Source: Combretum micranthum
Taxonomy: Eukaryota > Streptophyta > Magnoliopsida > Myrtales > Combretaceae
Assembly: GCA_024138025.1 (NCBI GenBank)
Contig: JAMXBD010001448.1
Coordinates: 248,001 to 312,000 of the forward strand
Direction: 5' to 3'
DNA length: 64,000 nt
Made by a program: the position numbers and the translations under genes. The notes under the pieces are model-generated. The model saw only the letters and a list, made by a program, of their open reading frames with translations, searched no databases and was not told the DNA's origin. Positions 51,409 to 63,101 of the stretch are shown here, piece by piece. The first letter of the stretch is position 1; every line of letters starts with the position of its first letter.

Positions 51409-51416
51409 TATAAATA
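51409..51416 (+). promoter_or_regulatory. TATA box of the long gypsy LTR
   Basis: TATAAATA sits in CCTATAAATACCCCCCTCC, followed by a CT-rich, probably transcribed leader. The truncated LTR at 46,160 has TATAAAAA in the same context, which supports this as the element's promoter. Confidence 0.6.
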
Positions 51417-53599
51417 CCCCCCTCCTCTTTCACTTCTTTCACACATTCACTACCCACAAATTCATACCAAAACTCTTCCAAAATCTCCTCTCAAAACTCT
51501 CTCAAAATACCATTCCAAAACTCTCTCAAAATAATTCCACAACCACTTTTACCAACAAACCAAAACCATAACCACATAACCATACCAAAGTCTTCTTTAG
51601 ATAACCACTTCATATTTCTTTCTTCTTCTTCATGTCATGTAACTTTACATGACCATAGGTGAGTTTCCAAAGACTACAAATTATGGAAACTACATTATGT
51701 TCATGTATTATTCTTGTTCATGCTAATTCATTTATGTTTATGTTGTTTTATTATTGTTAATATATTATTATCTATATATACATATTCTTTAGAGCATATA
51801 AGCTCACTTGCAATTTATTTATTTATTCCTTGTTGAATTAAGACTAGCCTCTAGTCTTAGACTTGTCCTCATCAAGTCAAAACAAGTTTTCTTTCTTTCA
51901 TTTGATTTTATTTTGGGATTAATTTATTTCTTAGTCTCGGGAGCCTTGAAAAAGCTAAGACTCCAATACTTGACTTTATTATTTATGCTTTATGTTATTT
52001 TGTTTACTATTATTCTCATAATCATGTTCATTTAGATTGTTGTCTAAAAATTTTAAAATGATTAAACAAAAGAAGAATTTTGTCACTTAGAAATAAGTTT
52101 ATATAAAGTATAAAATCTATAAGATAACAAAAGATAAACTCATTTCTTTTTTTTTTAAGTTATAAAAAGAACCCATTATAATTTTAGAAACTACTTTTAC
52201 TTTAAAAAGCTACTTAAAACTTTATTACACCACTTTGTTTTTCAAAAGAAACTATTTGTTGATACAAAAATGGTTCTTTGGCTAAGGAATTTTCAAGTAA
52301 AAGACCTTTATAAACAAATAGGCAAAGAAAATCTATGGTTTGAAAACAAAAATAAAGCTATTTCTTTTCAAGTTACAAGAAGAAACCACTAAAATTTTAG
52401 AAACTACTTTACTATAAAAAGTTCTTAAGTCACATATTATTCCACTTTATTTCTATCAAGAAAGTAAATTTTTATGCATAAATGATTTTTATGAAAAACA
52501 TAAGGCATGAGGAGAGGATGTGAAATTTCAAAAACGGATTTTTGTAAACAAATAGACAAAGAAGATTGTACAAGAAAAATAAATAGGAATAATAGTGTAT
52601 TTTCTAAAAACTCCAAATTAGTATTAGTATAGCAAAACTTAGAAAATTTATTTCCAAAAAGTTACTTAAATATATATACATATAAGCTAATATAAAACAT
52701 TTTTCGTAAATAAAAAGAAACAACATAATCATTTCAAGAAGTTTACCAACATGGAATTCTTGTAAACTATATTTTCTTAAAATAACTCCAAAACCAACAT
52801 GATTTTTCTTAAGTAAAATAAATGGACAACAAAACACTTGAGCATGAATGAATATGAGCTAAGTAGTCATCAAAAGAGAATTTTTCAACTATATAGATAA
52901 CGAAGTATTTATAAAACAAGTTTTGATTTCTTAAACCAAAGTTGTTTTGTGTTGGAAAATCTCGTGGTGAACTTCGTCGCCATTGTTTCGAAGCCTATAT
53001 GGCTTTGTTTGTTGAAAATAATTTTGGAAATGGGTAGATCTTTTCGAGTAGGTAGAAATCGGTATATTATATGCGCGATTCCGAGTTAAAATGACCAAGT
53101 TATGACCATTTTAAGTTGGAACATTCCTTTACACGAACTTTAACGTTCTTTTGACATTGTTTTGTCAAATTTCAATGAAATCATCAAGGAATACTTATTG
53201 TGGGTATTTTCTTTGGCTAGGTGACCCCGAGGAAGGATTCCTTTACCCGAGGATTATTACGATTAAGTGGAGTGTGTGAACGACTCATCCACCTAGAGGA
53301 ATAGACGACATGGCATCGTGAGTTTATTTCCATTAAATGCTATACTTGTTGTGCTTGTAAATTAGTTGCATTAGAATTAGGAAAAAGATAAACCGATGTG
53401 TATGTTAAATAATTCCTTGAAAGAATTATTAAGAATATCGAAGCCGGAATTGTTTTAAATGATTGTTTTAGTATAGTATTGATTTGTATGAAATTCCTTG
53501 ATCACCCTAAATTTACAAATAATTATGCTATGATTTTATAAATAAATGAATTCATGCATACCACGAAGTGAGTCACATTGTATTTTGGGTTATTATCCT

Positions 53600-53755
53600 T
53601 GGGTGAGAAGGATAGTAAGCTCATGTCGAAAGCAACACTTGGCGGATGATCCGAAAGCGATTGCTTGGCGGCTTAATGGAAAATGCTTGGCGGAAGATCC
53701 GAAAGCAAGGTCAATCAAGTAGATTCGGAATGCTTGGCGATGAGTGCTCGCGAGC
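53600..53755 (+). repeat. Short variable repeats inside LTR A
   Basis: GCTTGGCGG and GATCCGAAAGC recur about three to four times (near 53,640, 53,665, 53,688 and 53,731). They occupy the same relative place as the minisatellites in the other two long LTRs, just before the phrase AATGGAGGGTGCAAATCC. Confidence 0.65.
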
Positions 53756-54371
53756 ATAAAAATTTTTTAATTAAAACTACTTGAATTGAGGTTATGTATC
53801 ACCAAACCTCGAATGGAGGGTGCAAATCCATTCAACGTATAGTTCCTGGAAAACTATATGCTTGTTTGCCCACGTGTTTGTTGCATTACATATGTTTGAT
53901 TAATCAACTTGATTGAATCTTGTTACAAGAAGTTATTTATGGAAATAGTTCTCACTAAGACTATTAGCCCAATAGATATCTTTTGCAGTTTCCCTACCTT
54001 TGGTTAAGACTACGTGGACCCTACGGGCAGGTAACTTCTTTTTGGGTAATAGAAATTTAGATAAAGTGTAGTATTAGTAATGATGTATAAATACTCATGT
54101 AATAGATTAGTGATCAAGGGGATATGTCCCTAAGTTTGTAAAATCATTGATATGAATGAATGATTATTATGAATCCTCTTTTCTTAAATATGTTATACAT
54201 ATCTTCTTAAACTTCGTAATTCCATACATGGTCCTCTAAAGTTGTGAAAGTGCGCCTTACACTTAATATAAAAGCTTTTGGAAATGACTAAGGTTGTCAT
54301 ACTTAAGCTTTAGTATTGAGTGTGGCGGACTGTCACGTTTAGGGTACCCGTTGGGGCGTGATAGTTTAAGT

Positions 54372-54383
54372 TGGTATCAGAGC
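54372..54383 (+). promoter_or_regulatory. Primer-binding site of gypsy element A
   Basis: TGGTATCAGAGC is complementary to the 3' end of initiator-Met tRNA, the usual primer of plant LTR retrotransposons. It lies just after the LTR end; the same GTTTAAGT spacer precedes the site in the minus-strand copy. Confidence 0.9.
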
Positions 54384-54514
54384 ATGGTTTAAGAACCTAG
54401 GAGTCATAATTATAGAAATGGACTTAAGAAGAATTGACTTAGAATAGAGTAAGAAAGACTTAGATAAGATAAAATGGGTAGAATAAGTTTTTCTAATCTC
54501 TTTCTTTTACGTAG

Positions 54515-55516
54515 ATCACCATAGATGAGGCCCGTCTTCAAGCCAAGAATTTCCGAAAAGGACCTCTTGAAACACTAGAGGATTATCGATTGAGACTTAG
54601 AGTTTTATGTGAGGAGTTTGCCTTAGCAGGATAACCTAAGACCGTCCGGGAAATGTTCCAAATATGGAAGAGAGGAATGATACAAACAGAATGGAGGGAA
54701 GTGGTGCAGACCATTCACATCTGTCCCATAGGGAAGAAAATGACCGAGTTGGAAATGATATACGCCGTAGAACGTATCACTGCCATTGCTGAAGATAGGC
54801 CTATGTTGAAGGAAGCAACATTTGTCCTTAGAGAAGACGGAGGACGAACTTCACCAAATTTCCGAACATGGAGGAAAATTGGACCTATGTTTGTTTATGC
54901 CCATGATAACTTGATGGATCATTTCGAATGGATGAAGGCTGACATCAACAACATCTTCCACTGGCATGGAGTGTATCAGGAGGTGCTACAACCCCCAACC
55001 CAAGTGCCCACGGAGCCCCCTGCCTTTATGGGAATCCAACTAAGGATGAATAAGCCCCTACGTCTACGGGACGATGGATCGATAATCAGGGAGGAGCCTA
55101 TGGAAGAAGATGAAGAAAGTGAAGACTCTGAAGAAGACCCAGAGGAAGATAATGAAGCAGGACTGGAAGGAGAAAACCAGACCACTGTTGGAGATGGGGA
55201 ACCCCGTAATAGCACTGAAGAAAGGATCATCCGCTACTTAATGGGACGACAGACTCCAAGAGGACAATAGTCAAACTCGGCCATGAATACGGACAGTGCT
55301 CCGCCCAATGAGAATAACAACATGGAGACGGATGGCGCTATTACTTGGAAAACCATCCATGACATAGTGCCAGAATTGACTAGGGATGAACTAACCGACG
55401 TACATGAAAGATCAAGGGAAGCAGCCTGGAAAAGGAGGAAATATTTTAGGCAGTTCATGAGGGATTGGAACCCAGGATCGTCTAGCAGCAATCCTGGTGA
55501 TGCGTCCGAAGAATAA
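54515..55516 (+). pseudogene. ORF X: extra ORF between the primer site and Gag, gypsy element A
   Basis: A frame of about 333 codons opens right after an acceptor-like CTTTCTTTTACGTAG (ends 54,514) and stops at 55,516. It holds stops at 54,632 (TAA) and 55,268 (TAG); otherwise the frame is intact. Features: DYRLRLRVLCEEFAL, EMFQIWKRGM, an Arg/Glu-rich middle with IGPMFVYAHDNL, an acidic stretch (about 55,090-55,200) and a Ser-rich end (GSSSSNPGDASEE). A homologous ORF occupies the same place in the minus-strand element. I recognise no known domain. It is not the main Gag, since the minus-strand copy has a separate Gag downstream. Function is unknown. Confidence 0.65.
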
Positions 55517-55635
55517 AGAGAGGAAGAAGGAAAAACGGAGCATATCCCTAGAAGTCCAGCTTAGATTTTGTAACCATAGACAAGATCCGTGATCTTAGTC
55601 TATCTCTTAGTTTTCGGAACAATGTTTGCTATTTT

Positions 55636-56186
55636 CTATGTATTTTCTATTTTGTGATTTGTTTTATTTCTAATTTCATGTATGAACTTTATTTCTATAA
55701 GGCCAGGTATGTCTCTCTTTTCTCCTTTCTCCTCTCTAACCCAAGCATCTTCGATCGGCACGATTTCCTCATCTTCCATCATTAGCTCAAAGGAGCTTAA
55801 CCCGAAATCGCTTTGCACCATGGTCTCTCCGAGGAAGTTTACTCTCTCCTTCCTGTGGTTGTCAAAACTTATCATCTTTTGTTGACAATCCACAATGGAT
55901 TTAACCTTACTTAGCCAATTCATCCCATGGATAACTTCATATTTACTCATCTCCAAAACTATCAAATCGCTTGTTGAGATATGTTCTTGGATTTCTAGTA
56001 AACAATCCTTTATTGTCTCTCAGGTCGTTACGACACTACCTGTGGGTGTCTTAATCCTTAAGCTGTGGGTTGTCATGGCTATGGGTAGTCCAAGCTGCTT
56101 AGCCAAGCGGGTAGTGATAAAGGAGTAGCTTGCTCCTGTGTCAAACAACACATACGCTTCACTCCCATTTACTCCTATGCGTCCTG
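55636..56186 (-). pseudogene. Gypsy aspartic protease and start of the RT linker (minus-strand element B)
   Basis: Reading the minus strand leftwards, VLFDTGASYS (near 56,130-56,150) is the retropepsin active-site motif, followed after further protease sequence by VIHGMNWLSK (the usual ILGMDWLS, with D to N) near 55,925 and a KRDIPGL motif near 55,690, which normally lies just before RT. It is cut off on its upstream side by the solo LTR and ends near 55,560-55,700 where plus-strand element A sequence begins. No RT follows. Confidence 0.75.
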
Positions 56187-59100
56187 TGTAAACCCCGGAA
56201 ATTCTCAGTAGCTAGAAAACCCTAGGAGTTGGAGACAAAACCCTAATCCGATCAGATTGAGTTTAGTGAATGGAGCCTAGGAACCCCAAATCCGGCTTTC
56301 CATCGGCTTCATAGTGAAATAAATATTTTGGAGTAAACGAATTTGAATTGTTGTCCCAAAGTACATTTCAAACCTTTGAAAGTTTTAAATTCGGGAATTT
56401 TTCAATTCCGGGCCTTCCCGAGCCCAATTACGGAAAAGCGTGCCCCGGGCCACGGATTCAGAAAAATATTCCGGAATATTCATTAGAACCGTAATTTTAT
56501 AAGGATTCCAAAAATATCAATTTCATAATTTTCCGAGCTATAAAGATTACAGTTATAGCTTTTCCCGTGTTTTCGGAACAACCGGTAAAGTAGATGTCTT
56601 GTCTACTATTCACAAGTACAACCTACACTACACACTACCCATACCCTATTCTTACATCCTTACAACTACTCATTTCAATTTTCTTTTCCAAGAAATTTTG
56701 TCTTTTGAATAATTATTACATTTATTACAATTTCATTTACTAAATTACAAATAACAAATTTTTGAAACTCACACACACACACACAAAGGAGGCCGGCGCC
56801 CCTCCCTCCTATTTTCCCCTCAATTGTATTATTTTTACTTCATTTTTATTAACTAAACCCTAATGCACTCAATATATATACTAAATTTTCTCTCTCTCTC
56901 TCATTTTTCTTTCTTTCAAATTTTTCAAAAGGAGCAAAACCCTCTCTTCCTCTCCTCTCAAGTGCCGAGCACTCCCCTCCCCCTTCCTCTTGCCATTTCA
57001 ACTTTGTTTCCTTCTTCTTTCCTCCATCAAGACTCCTTTGGTATGTATATTTAGGCTTTGTTCATCCAAAATCTTATTATGGCAAGATGATTCTTGTGTG
57101 TTTTCCCATCTAAATCCCAATGAGCATGAACAAGGGGCATGAAAACACTACTACAAGAATCTCAAGCCATCTCAAGAAGTGGATCTAGCCTTTAAATGAG
57201 TTTTGTTTGAAATATCAACTTGTTCTTGCATGTAAAGTAGTGATCTTGCATATATATTGTTGTTCATGCCATGAGATCCATGATTTATGCATCATACTTA
57301 GTAGATCTAAAGTTTAGACACCCACATTGTCATTTACATGTATGATCATAGAGATATTTTTACTTCCATGCATTGATGATCATAAAGATGTAGTCTTGAA
57401 TATGTATGGAGATGTGAGGTAGTGGATAATCATATGTAGAAGGCAAGACCATTGAAAAAGGAAGGACTTTGTTGAAAATGAAAAGTTGGAAATTCGGATG
57501 AAATGGCAACCCTATCCTAAAGACCTCCAAAATCAATTTTAAACTTATATTTCATAAGAAAAATGAAGGGTATGTGTAATAGATGTGATGAAGGAATTAT
57601 TTTCATAAGTTTAGATGGTTTAGGCATGATAAAAATAAGGAAAACAAGAGGTGAAGTTAGGATGAAAAATGTTGACTTTAAATGTGTAGTCAAATTCGTA
57701 ACTTTGTGTAATGCCTATATAAACACTTAGTATTTAAGTCTAAAATGGATATTTTATAAGCTAAATGAAGTCCTTAGATAATGTATACATTGAAACCCCA
57801 AATTTTAATACATTAGACTAACTTCTTAAGAATAATGTAAGAAAAGAAAATTTGGAAAATTCGGATTTGTATAACTAGCTTATGTGAAAACATGTTTACC
57901 AAATGAAAAATGTGAATTTTTGTGCATGAATGGAGGCCATGACTATTATAGACTTTGAAAACCTAATTTTAGTTAAATAATAAGTAGATTACAAGATTAA
58001 AAACCAAAGAAACCTAAGGAGTATAATGTGGGAGAATAACTTCTTGGAATTTGCCTTTATGGAAACTTTCCCCAACACTTGGGAGTTCCTAAAAGTTTAT
58101 TACTACAAAAATCATCATGACCATGCACAATTTGAGTTCATTACATGGCATACACATTAGTAGTTCATTCCTAAATCGTTCATGCATGAATCACTAACTA
58201 GGAACCTTTCTTATCAAAAGCAAAGCACAATTTCAAAGTTGGATCAATTGCGGGACAGAACTGATCCCACTGTTCCGTGACCCTATGATTTTCAAAACTT
58301 GGATTTAATACTTGAATTAGATAGATCTTTCGAAGTAGATGAAGATCGATATAAAGTTTGCGAAATTCCGAGTTAGAATGACCAAGTTATGGCCGTTTTA
58401 AGTCGGAACTTCCAAATATAGCGAGAAATCCGAATTCAACTAGTCTAGATGTATAGTTTGATTTAATTACATGGTAAGAATCTCATAGGGATTATTCTTG
58501 ATTGGTAGGTGATTCCGAGCAGGACGACTCTCTACCACCCGATTATTACTATTAAGGAGTTTGGTGACCCATGGCCGAGTGAGTTTACTTCCACTCTCAA
58601 TTAATGCTTGTGAATGTAATATAGTGGCACTAGTGATATAGGCAAAGATAAAACCGACTGTACAAGCATGAGGGGGTATGTGGGAATTATTTATGTTATT
58701 GATTGTTGATATGTGAAATGGAACTTAAGGTATATCGAAACCGAGTGTTAAGATATTGACTGTATTACTAGTATCTTATAATGAATGTCTGCAAATACTT
58801 GTTGGTCACCTAAAAGAAATGAATTAATGACTATCCGACTCCGACTATAAACTGAGTTCATTCATGTCAATGGGGTTGGAGCATTTGCATTGGTTGGTTT
58901 TTCGTGACCCATAAAACGAATGTGAGGTTAATCGTGATCCATAAAACGAATGTGAGGTTAATCGTGATCCATAAAACGAGCTTTTAAATCAGTTGACCGT
59001 GAGCTTAAACGGCGTCGTACCGCAGGATTCGTTAATCTGCTAACCCGGGATGGAGGGCGCAAGTCCATCCACATATGATTTCCGGTTGGTCATATGTTTG

Positions 59101-59619
59101 TTGATCACAATTGTATGGTGCATACACTTGCTTGAGTAATCACTTGCTTGAATGATTGTATCTAATTGTGTTATGGAAGTATTACTCACTAAGCTAGTTA
59201 GCTTACGCCCCTATAGTGTATATCTTTTGCAGCACGACTTTATTTGGCTTAGGCCAAGGCAGGCCACAGCGCAGGTACCGGAGATAGAAGTTTCCCAGTA
59301 GAAGTTTAATTCATTCCCTTTTTGTGTAGACTTCCATTGGAAACTAAGGACTCTGGATGACTGTAATAGACTGTTATTCTTTTGCGGGGGAATGCCCCTT
59401 AGATTTTGTAAACCTTAAAATGTATGCGTTTTGATTTATTATCTATGGCTAATGAATGCCTTGTTAAACTGTTTAACTCCATTTGTTGAAGTATTCTATT
59501 GTCGTAAAGGAACGCTTTACATCTACTTGAGACTTCCGAATGCCCCGGGTAGGGAACTCGAGAGTCTTACGTAGTATGTGGCGGGCTGTTACGTTTAGGA
59601 TACCCTACGGGGCGTGACA
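56187..59619 (+). mobile_element. Solo LTR (3.4 kb) of the long-LTR gypsy family, with target duplication
   Basis: It starts TGTAAACCCCGG and ends GGGGCGTGACA. It is flanked by TCCTG at 56,182-56,186 and again at 59,620-59,624, a perfect 5-bp target-site duplication. There is no internal sequence. This is the signature of a full element reduced by LTR-LTR recombination. It interrupts the minus-strand element B between Gag and the protease active site. A TATATATA-type box lies near 56,872 with a CT-rich leader after it. It is related to LTR A and to the LTR at the right edge. Confidence 0.92.
58905..58985 (+). repeat. Minisatellite of about 30-bp units inside the solo LTR
   Basis: The unit GAGGTTAATCGTGATCCATA + AAACGAATGT occurs in two full copies with partial copies on both sides. 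It corresponds in place and partly in sequence (TTAATCGTGATCC) to the 38-bp array in the LTR at the right edge of the window, read on the other strand. Confidence 0.8.
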
Positions 59620-59621
59620 TC

Positions 59622-59782
59622 CTGTTAGCATAAGCATTTATCACTACTTGGTCCCAACCACTCAACAGCTATCTATTCCAAGGTTTCCAGATTGCAACTC
59701 TTCCTTTATTACAGTTTTAATTCTTTTTAAAACTTGCTAAGAAAACAAAGAACTTTTATCTTAAAAGGAACTTGTTACTGAC
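59622..59782 (-). other. Candidate intron between Gag and protease of gypsy element B
   Basis: On the minus strand the Gag frame ends in GGLVTGQ and TAA. A donor ACAG|GTCAGT sits at 59,783/59,782 and an acceptor GCTAACAG|GA at 59,622/59,621. Removing 161 nt joins ...LVT to GRIGVNGSEAYVLFDTG in one frame once the later solo LTR is discounted. Unspliced RNA stops two codons past the donor. Donor, acceptor and frame agreement are seen; splicing itself is inferred. Confidence 0.5.
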
Positions 59783-61190
59783 CTGTCACCAAGCCGCCAT
59801 CTACATCATCGCCTTGGTCCAGTGCGGCCAGCTCCATGCCTTCCTCCTCATCATCCTCAATCATCCATTGGCCTTCAAAGTTGTATAGTCGCATCCCATG
59901 CATGGCCGAAGCTACGTGGCTACCACCTTTGCTACCAGATCGTAGGGTGTTATCACTTCCCGGATTTCCATAAGGCTGCGTAGCCACACTTTTCCGTTGA
60001 GGGCACTCGGAGGTTACGTGTCCTTTTCCTTACAAAGGTAGCAGGTTATTGCCATTTTCTTTGGGCAAGCATAGACTAGATGGCCTGCCTCGCCACAGAA
60101 AAAGCACTTGCCCTTCAGCTGTGGGCACTGTCTTGGGTAGTGGCTTCTTTTACACTTCCAATAGGAAATGTTAGGCTTGGTTTGATTGAACTTTTCACCA
60201 TGGTTATCCTTAAATCCATGATAAGGCTTGAATCTTTTCCCTTTATAGCTTGAGCTGGAGGCATCAAAGTGCCTTTTTCCGAATACTCTCTTGTCCGACT
60301 CAACATGCTTCCTCTTCTTAGCCTCTTCAATCAACCGGGCTTTCTCAATCACCTCTAGGTAAGTTGGCAAACTTGACTCCTCCAACTTCACTCTTAGGTC
60401 TTCATCAAGACCTTCCAAAAATACTTGTTTTTGTAGCTCCTCACTGTTTTTGTATGATTCGGGAGCATGCTACATCAGGTGGTTAAATTCCGTCTCATAC
60501 TGCTCAATCGTTTTGCCTCTCTGTTTCACATGCAAGAAATTTGCGCTATATCTCACTCGGAGGCTGGTAGGGAAATAGTTCTCCAGGAACTCCCCGCGAA
60601 AGGTCTCCCAGCTAATCGGAGGTGCCAAACTTCTTCGTTTCGATTCCCATCATACTCGAGCGTTATATCTTAGCATGTAGGTGCCGTACTCCAATCGGAG
60701 ATAAGGCGGAGTCTCATAAGTTGCAAAGGAGCGCTCAATTTGAGCTAACCAATCCTCTGCTTCGTCGGGCCTTCCAAATGCCCTTTCAAAGTAGCGATTG
60801 CTCTTTATAAAGTTGGGGAGGGAACTCCTTTGGTATCCTCTTTGTGGTAGAGGGGGTGGATAGCGAGCATTATAAGATTGCTCCTCAGGTGGGAAGGGAA
60901 TCTCCGCTTGCATTCTCCTATACGGCGGGGGTGGTGGAGGTGGTGGTAGAGGTGCTGAATCCCTTATACTTGGTTCGGGATTCCGGGGTTGGTTTTGATT
61001 TGGTTTTAGATAAATGCAGTAAACATGTTTGTCAAATGCCCTATTGCATTCATCATTGCTGCTTGAGGATCCAACTGAGCAGCTTCAGGCTGGTTAGCTG
61101 GGGGGTGATCTGGTTAGTTCGCGCTACTAGCCTCGCGTGGGAGTGGTTCTTGCTCCCCTATTTCGGTTTCTCGTTTCGACTGTTACATAA
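59783..61190 (-). pseudogene. Gypsy Gag with three zinc knuckles (element B)
   Basis: A Gag core is readable: SNRYFERAFGRPDEAEDWLA, YGTYMLRYNARV, then after a TGA (probably a changed Trp) EFLENYFPTSLR, VKQRGKTIEQYETEFNHL and, after a TAG (probably a changed Gln), QVFLEGLDEDLRVKLEESS. Three CCHC-type knuckles follow: YWKCKRSHYPRQC (first Cys lost), CFFCGEAGHLVYAC and CYLCKEK..., the last broken by a one-base loss near 60,020. The C-terminus is acidic (IEDDEEEGMELAALDQGDD). A Pro-rich leader precedes the core; the exact start is uncertain. The product would be the capsid and nucleocapsid of the element. The copy is inactive. Confidence 0.85.
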
Positions 61191-61791
61191 TGTCTTAATA
61201 AGTTTTATTTCTTCTTCAATGTTTTTGCGGTTTTATAAAACTTTGATTAAGGAATTTGCGAAAATTCTAGGAATAATTTAAAGAACTATAGAATTTCAAA
61301 AGACTAAAAGAAAATTAAAATTCAAAATCGTTCACAAAAAGGCTTTAGAGCAAAGAAATCATAGCAATCGAAGGAATTCCAAATCAAAGAAATCATTAAT
61401 AACAAAGAAATTCTGAATCAAGTGATGATATGAATGGGAATATGTTTTATGCAATTAAGTATAATGAATGTAGTCTACTACTAATGCAAAAGTCTGAAGT
61501 TTGGGAAACTTTATTCTGGAATCAACATAATTACTTCATTGATTGATGTGCCGTACAAGAGTTGTTTTCAAATAAGCTTAAACATTAGGCAACACAAATC
61601 TAATCTTACGATACTAGCCGATAACTTCTATCTAACACCATCTAGAGACATGGAAAGAAAAAAGACAAGGAAAGGAAGGACAACATACTAAACCATAAAG
61701 AGATCTAAGGCAAATTGGCATCCCGCATTGCCTATTATTCAAAAGAAATCTAATGGACTCTATGGGATACTCGACTCTATTCCTCCATGGC

Positions 61792-62975
61792 TTACTCGGA
61801 GTCGTCTGGTGAGGGGCTAGGGAGTTGTCCTCGACTAGAAGATCCTTCATCATCCCTTAGATGAACTGACTTAGATAGGCCCTTACAGTTAGCCTCCTTC
61901 TCCTAAATAGGTCAAGCTATTGGTTCTTGCTTCTTCTTCCTCTTTCTTCTTCTTCTCTCATCTCTTGATCTCCTGCTTGATTTATCTCTTCCCTATCAAC
62001 TCTATTATGGATCATTCCTATTTCCCATTTCTCTATCCACTTCTCTTCTAGCTTCCTCCCAAATACTGTTCCATCTATCTCGGAATATCACTCATCATAT
62101 CTTCAACTTCATTCATTCTCTCCACAGGTTCCGGAATACCGGCTCGGGGGCTATGGCATCAACCTCAGGGGGACGCTCGCCTACCAGATGGTGGGGTCAA
62201 ACTCTGGTTTAATTCTCCCACTATCGGGTATGTCAAGATCCCTATTAAAATCCCATACAATGGTTCTGGTAGCTGGTTGGGTTGTTCTGGAGCTATGGCT
62301 GGTGGGTAGGAGATCTAGGTATTTCCTCTTCCTGCCAATTCGGGGTCCTCCTCAGGATCCTCTTCTCTTCAGAATCACCATATTATTATTCTCTTCCACA
62401 TTATTTCCTTCATTTGCATCTTCTTCTTCTATAACCGGGGCATTAATCAAATGTACCTCCATTTCCTACTTGTGGGCTGGAGCTCCTCCTAAAAATGGTA
62501 TAAGATCAAGGTATTTAGCTTGCCATAATATGTGATTTCTGATATCTGCAAGATTCCATTCCCTATTGTCATCGAGATCATCATGGGCATGCACATAGAG
62601 AGGTCCTATACCATGCCACATCCTAAAATTCGGGTGGGAGGGGTTTCCTTCATTCTTTAAAATAAAGGTGGCTTCCCTCAGCATTGGTTCGCCAGCATAT
62701 TCCACCATTACTCTTTCCAAAGTATAGATAGTCTCCATCATGGTCCATCTTCTTCTTCTAATCGGATCATATCTTAGTTGATCTATAACTAATATCCATC
62801 TTGTATACCTTAGACCTTCTTTCCACAATTTATACATTTCTTTTATAGTTCTAGGTCGTTGCACTAATGCAAAGTCTTCGCACAACACCCTTAATCTTAG
62901 CCGATATTCCACCATAGTCTCATTCATGCTTTTTGTGAAGTTTCTAGCTCTTTCACGGGTTTCACCCAAAGAAAC
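61792..62975 (-). pseudogene. ORF X of gypsy element B
   Basis: The frame opens after an acceptor-like TTTTCTTGTTGTAG at 62,976 and reads SLGETRERARNFTKSMNETM, YRLRLRVLCEDFALVQRP, EMYKLWKEGLR, MWHGIGPLYVHAHDDL and NREWNLADIRNHILW, matching ORF X of element A step by step. After an early stop (62,466) it continues in an acidic stretch (VIEEEDANEGNNVEENNN) and, with several stops and shifts, ends in GSSSRGQLPSPSPDDSE with TAA at 61,792, again like element A. It lies between the primer site (63,082-63,093) and Gag (61,190). No known domain. Confidence 0.65.
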
Positions 62976-63081
62976 CTACAACAAGAAAACTACTAATTAG
63001 CCTAGCTTTAACTCCAATTTAACCTAGTTACTTAATTCTAGGTTCGGTTTTAAACTCTATTGTCATGCTTAATAACCTAGT

Positions 63082-63093
63082 GCTCTGATACCA
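63082..63093 (-). promoter_or_regulatory. Primer-binding site of gypsy element B
   Basis: The minus strand reads TGGTATCAGAGC, complementary to initiator-Met tRNA, just inside the LTR that begins at 63,102. The spacer is the same as in element A. Confidence 0.9.
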
Positions 63094-63101
63094 ACTTAAA
63101 C

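Larger units (their letters stand above)
50699..54363 (+). mobile_element. 5' LTR (about 3.7 kb) of plus-strand gypsy element A
   Basis: It starts TGTAAACCCCC and ends GGGGCGTGATA, followed after 8 bases by a tRNA-Met primer site. A TATA box with a pyrimidine-rich leader lies about 0.7 kb in. The TGTCACGTTTAGGGTACCC end phrase is shared with the other two long LTRs (solo LTR 56,187-59,619; minus-strand LTR from 63,102). Its sequence is clearly related to them but more diverged. The final CA has become TA. No partner 3' LTR is in the window. Confidence 0.8.

Noticed and set aside
54976..55230. 84-codon minus-strand Ser-rich frame
   Set aside because: It is the antisense of the acidic run of ORF X.
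61632..61853. 73-codon minus-strand frame
   Set aside because: It starts in another frame across the end of ORF X; the frame that matches element A ends at 61,792.
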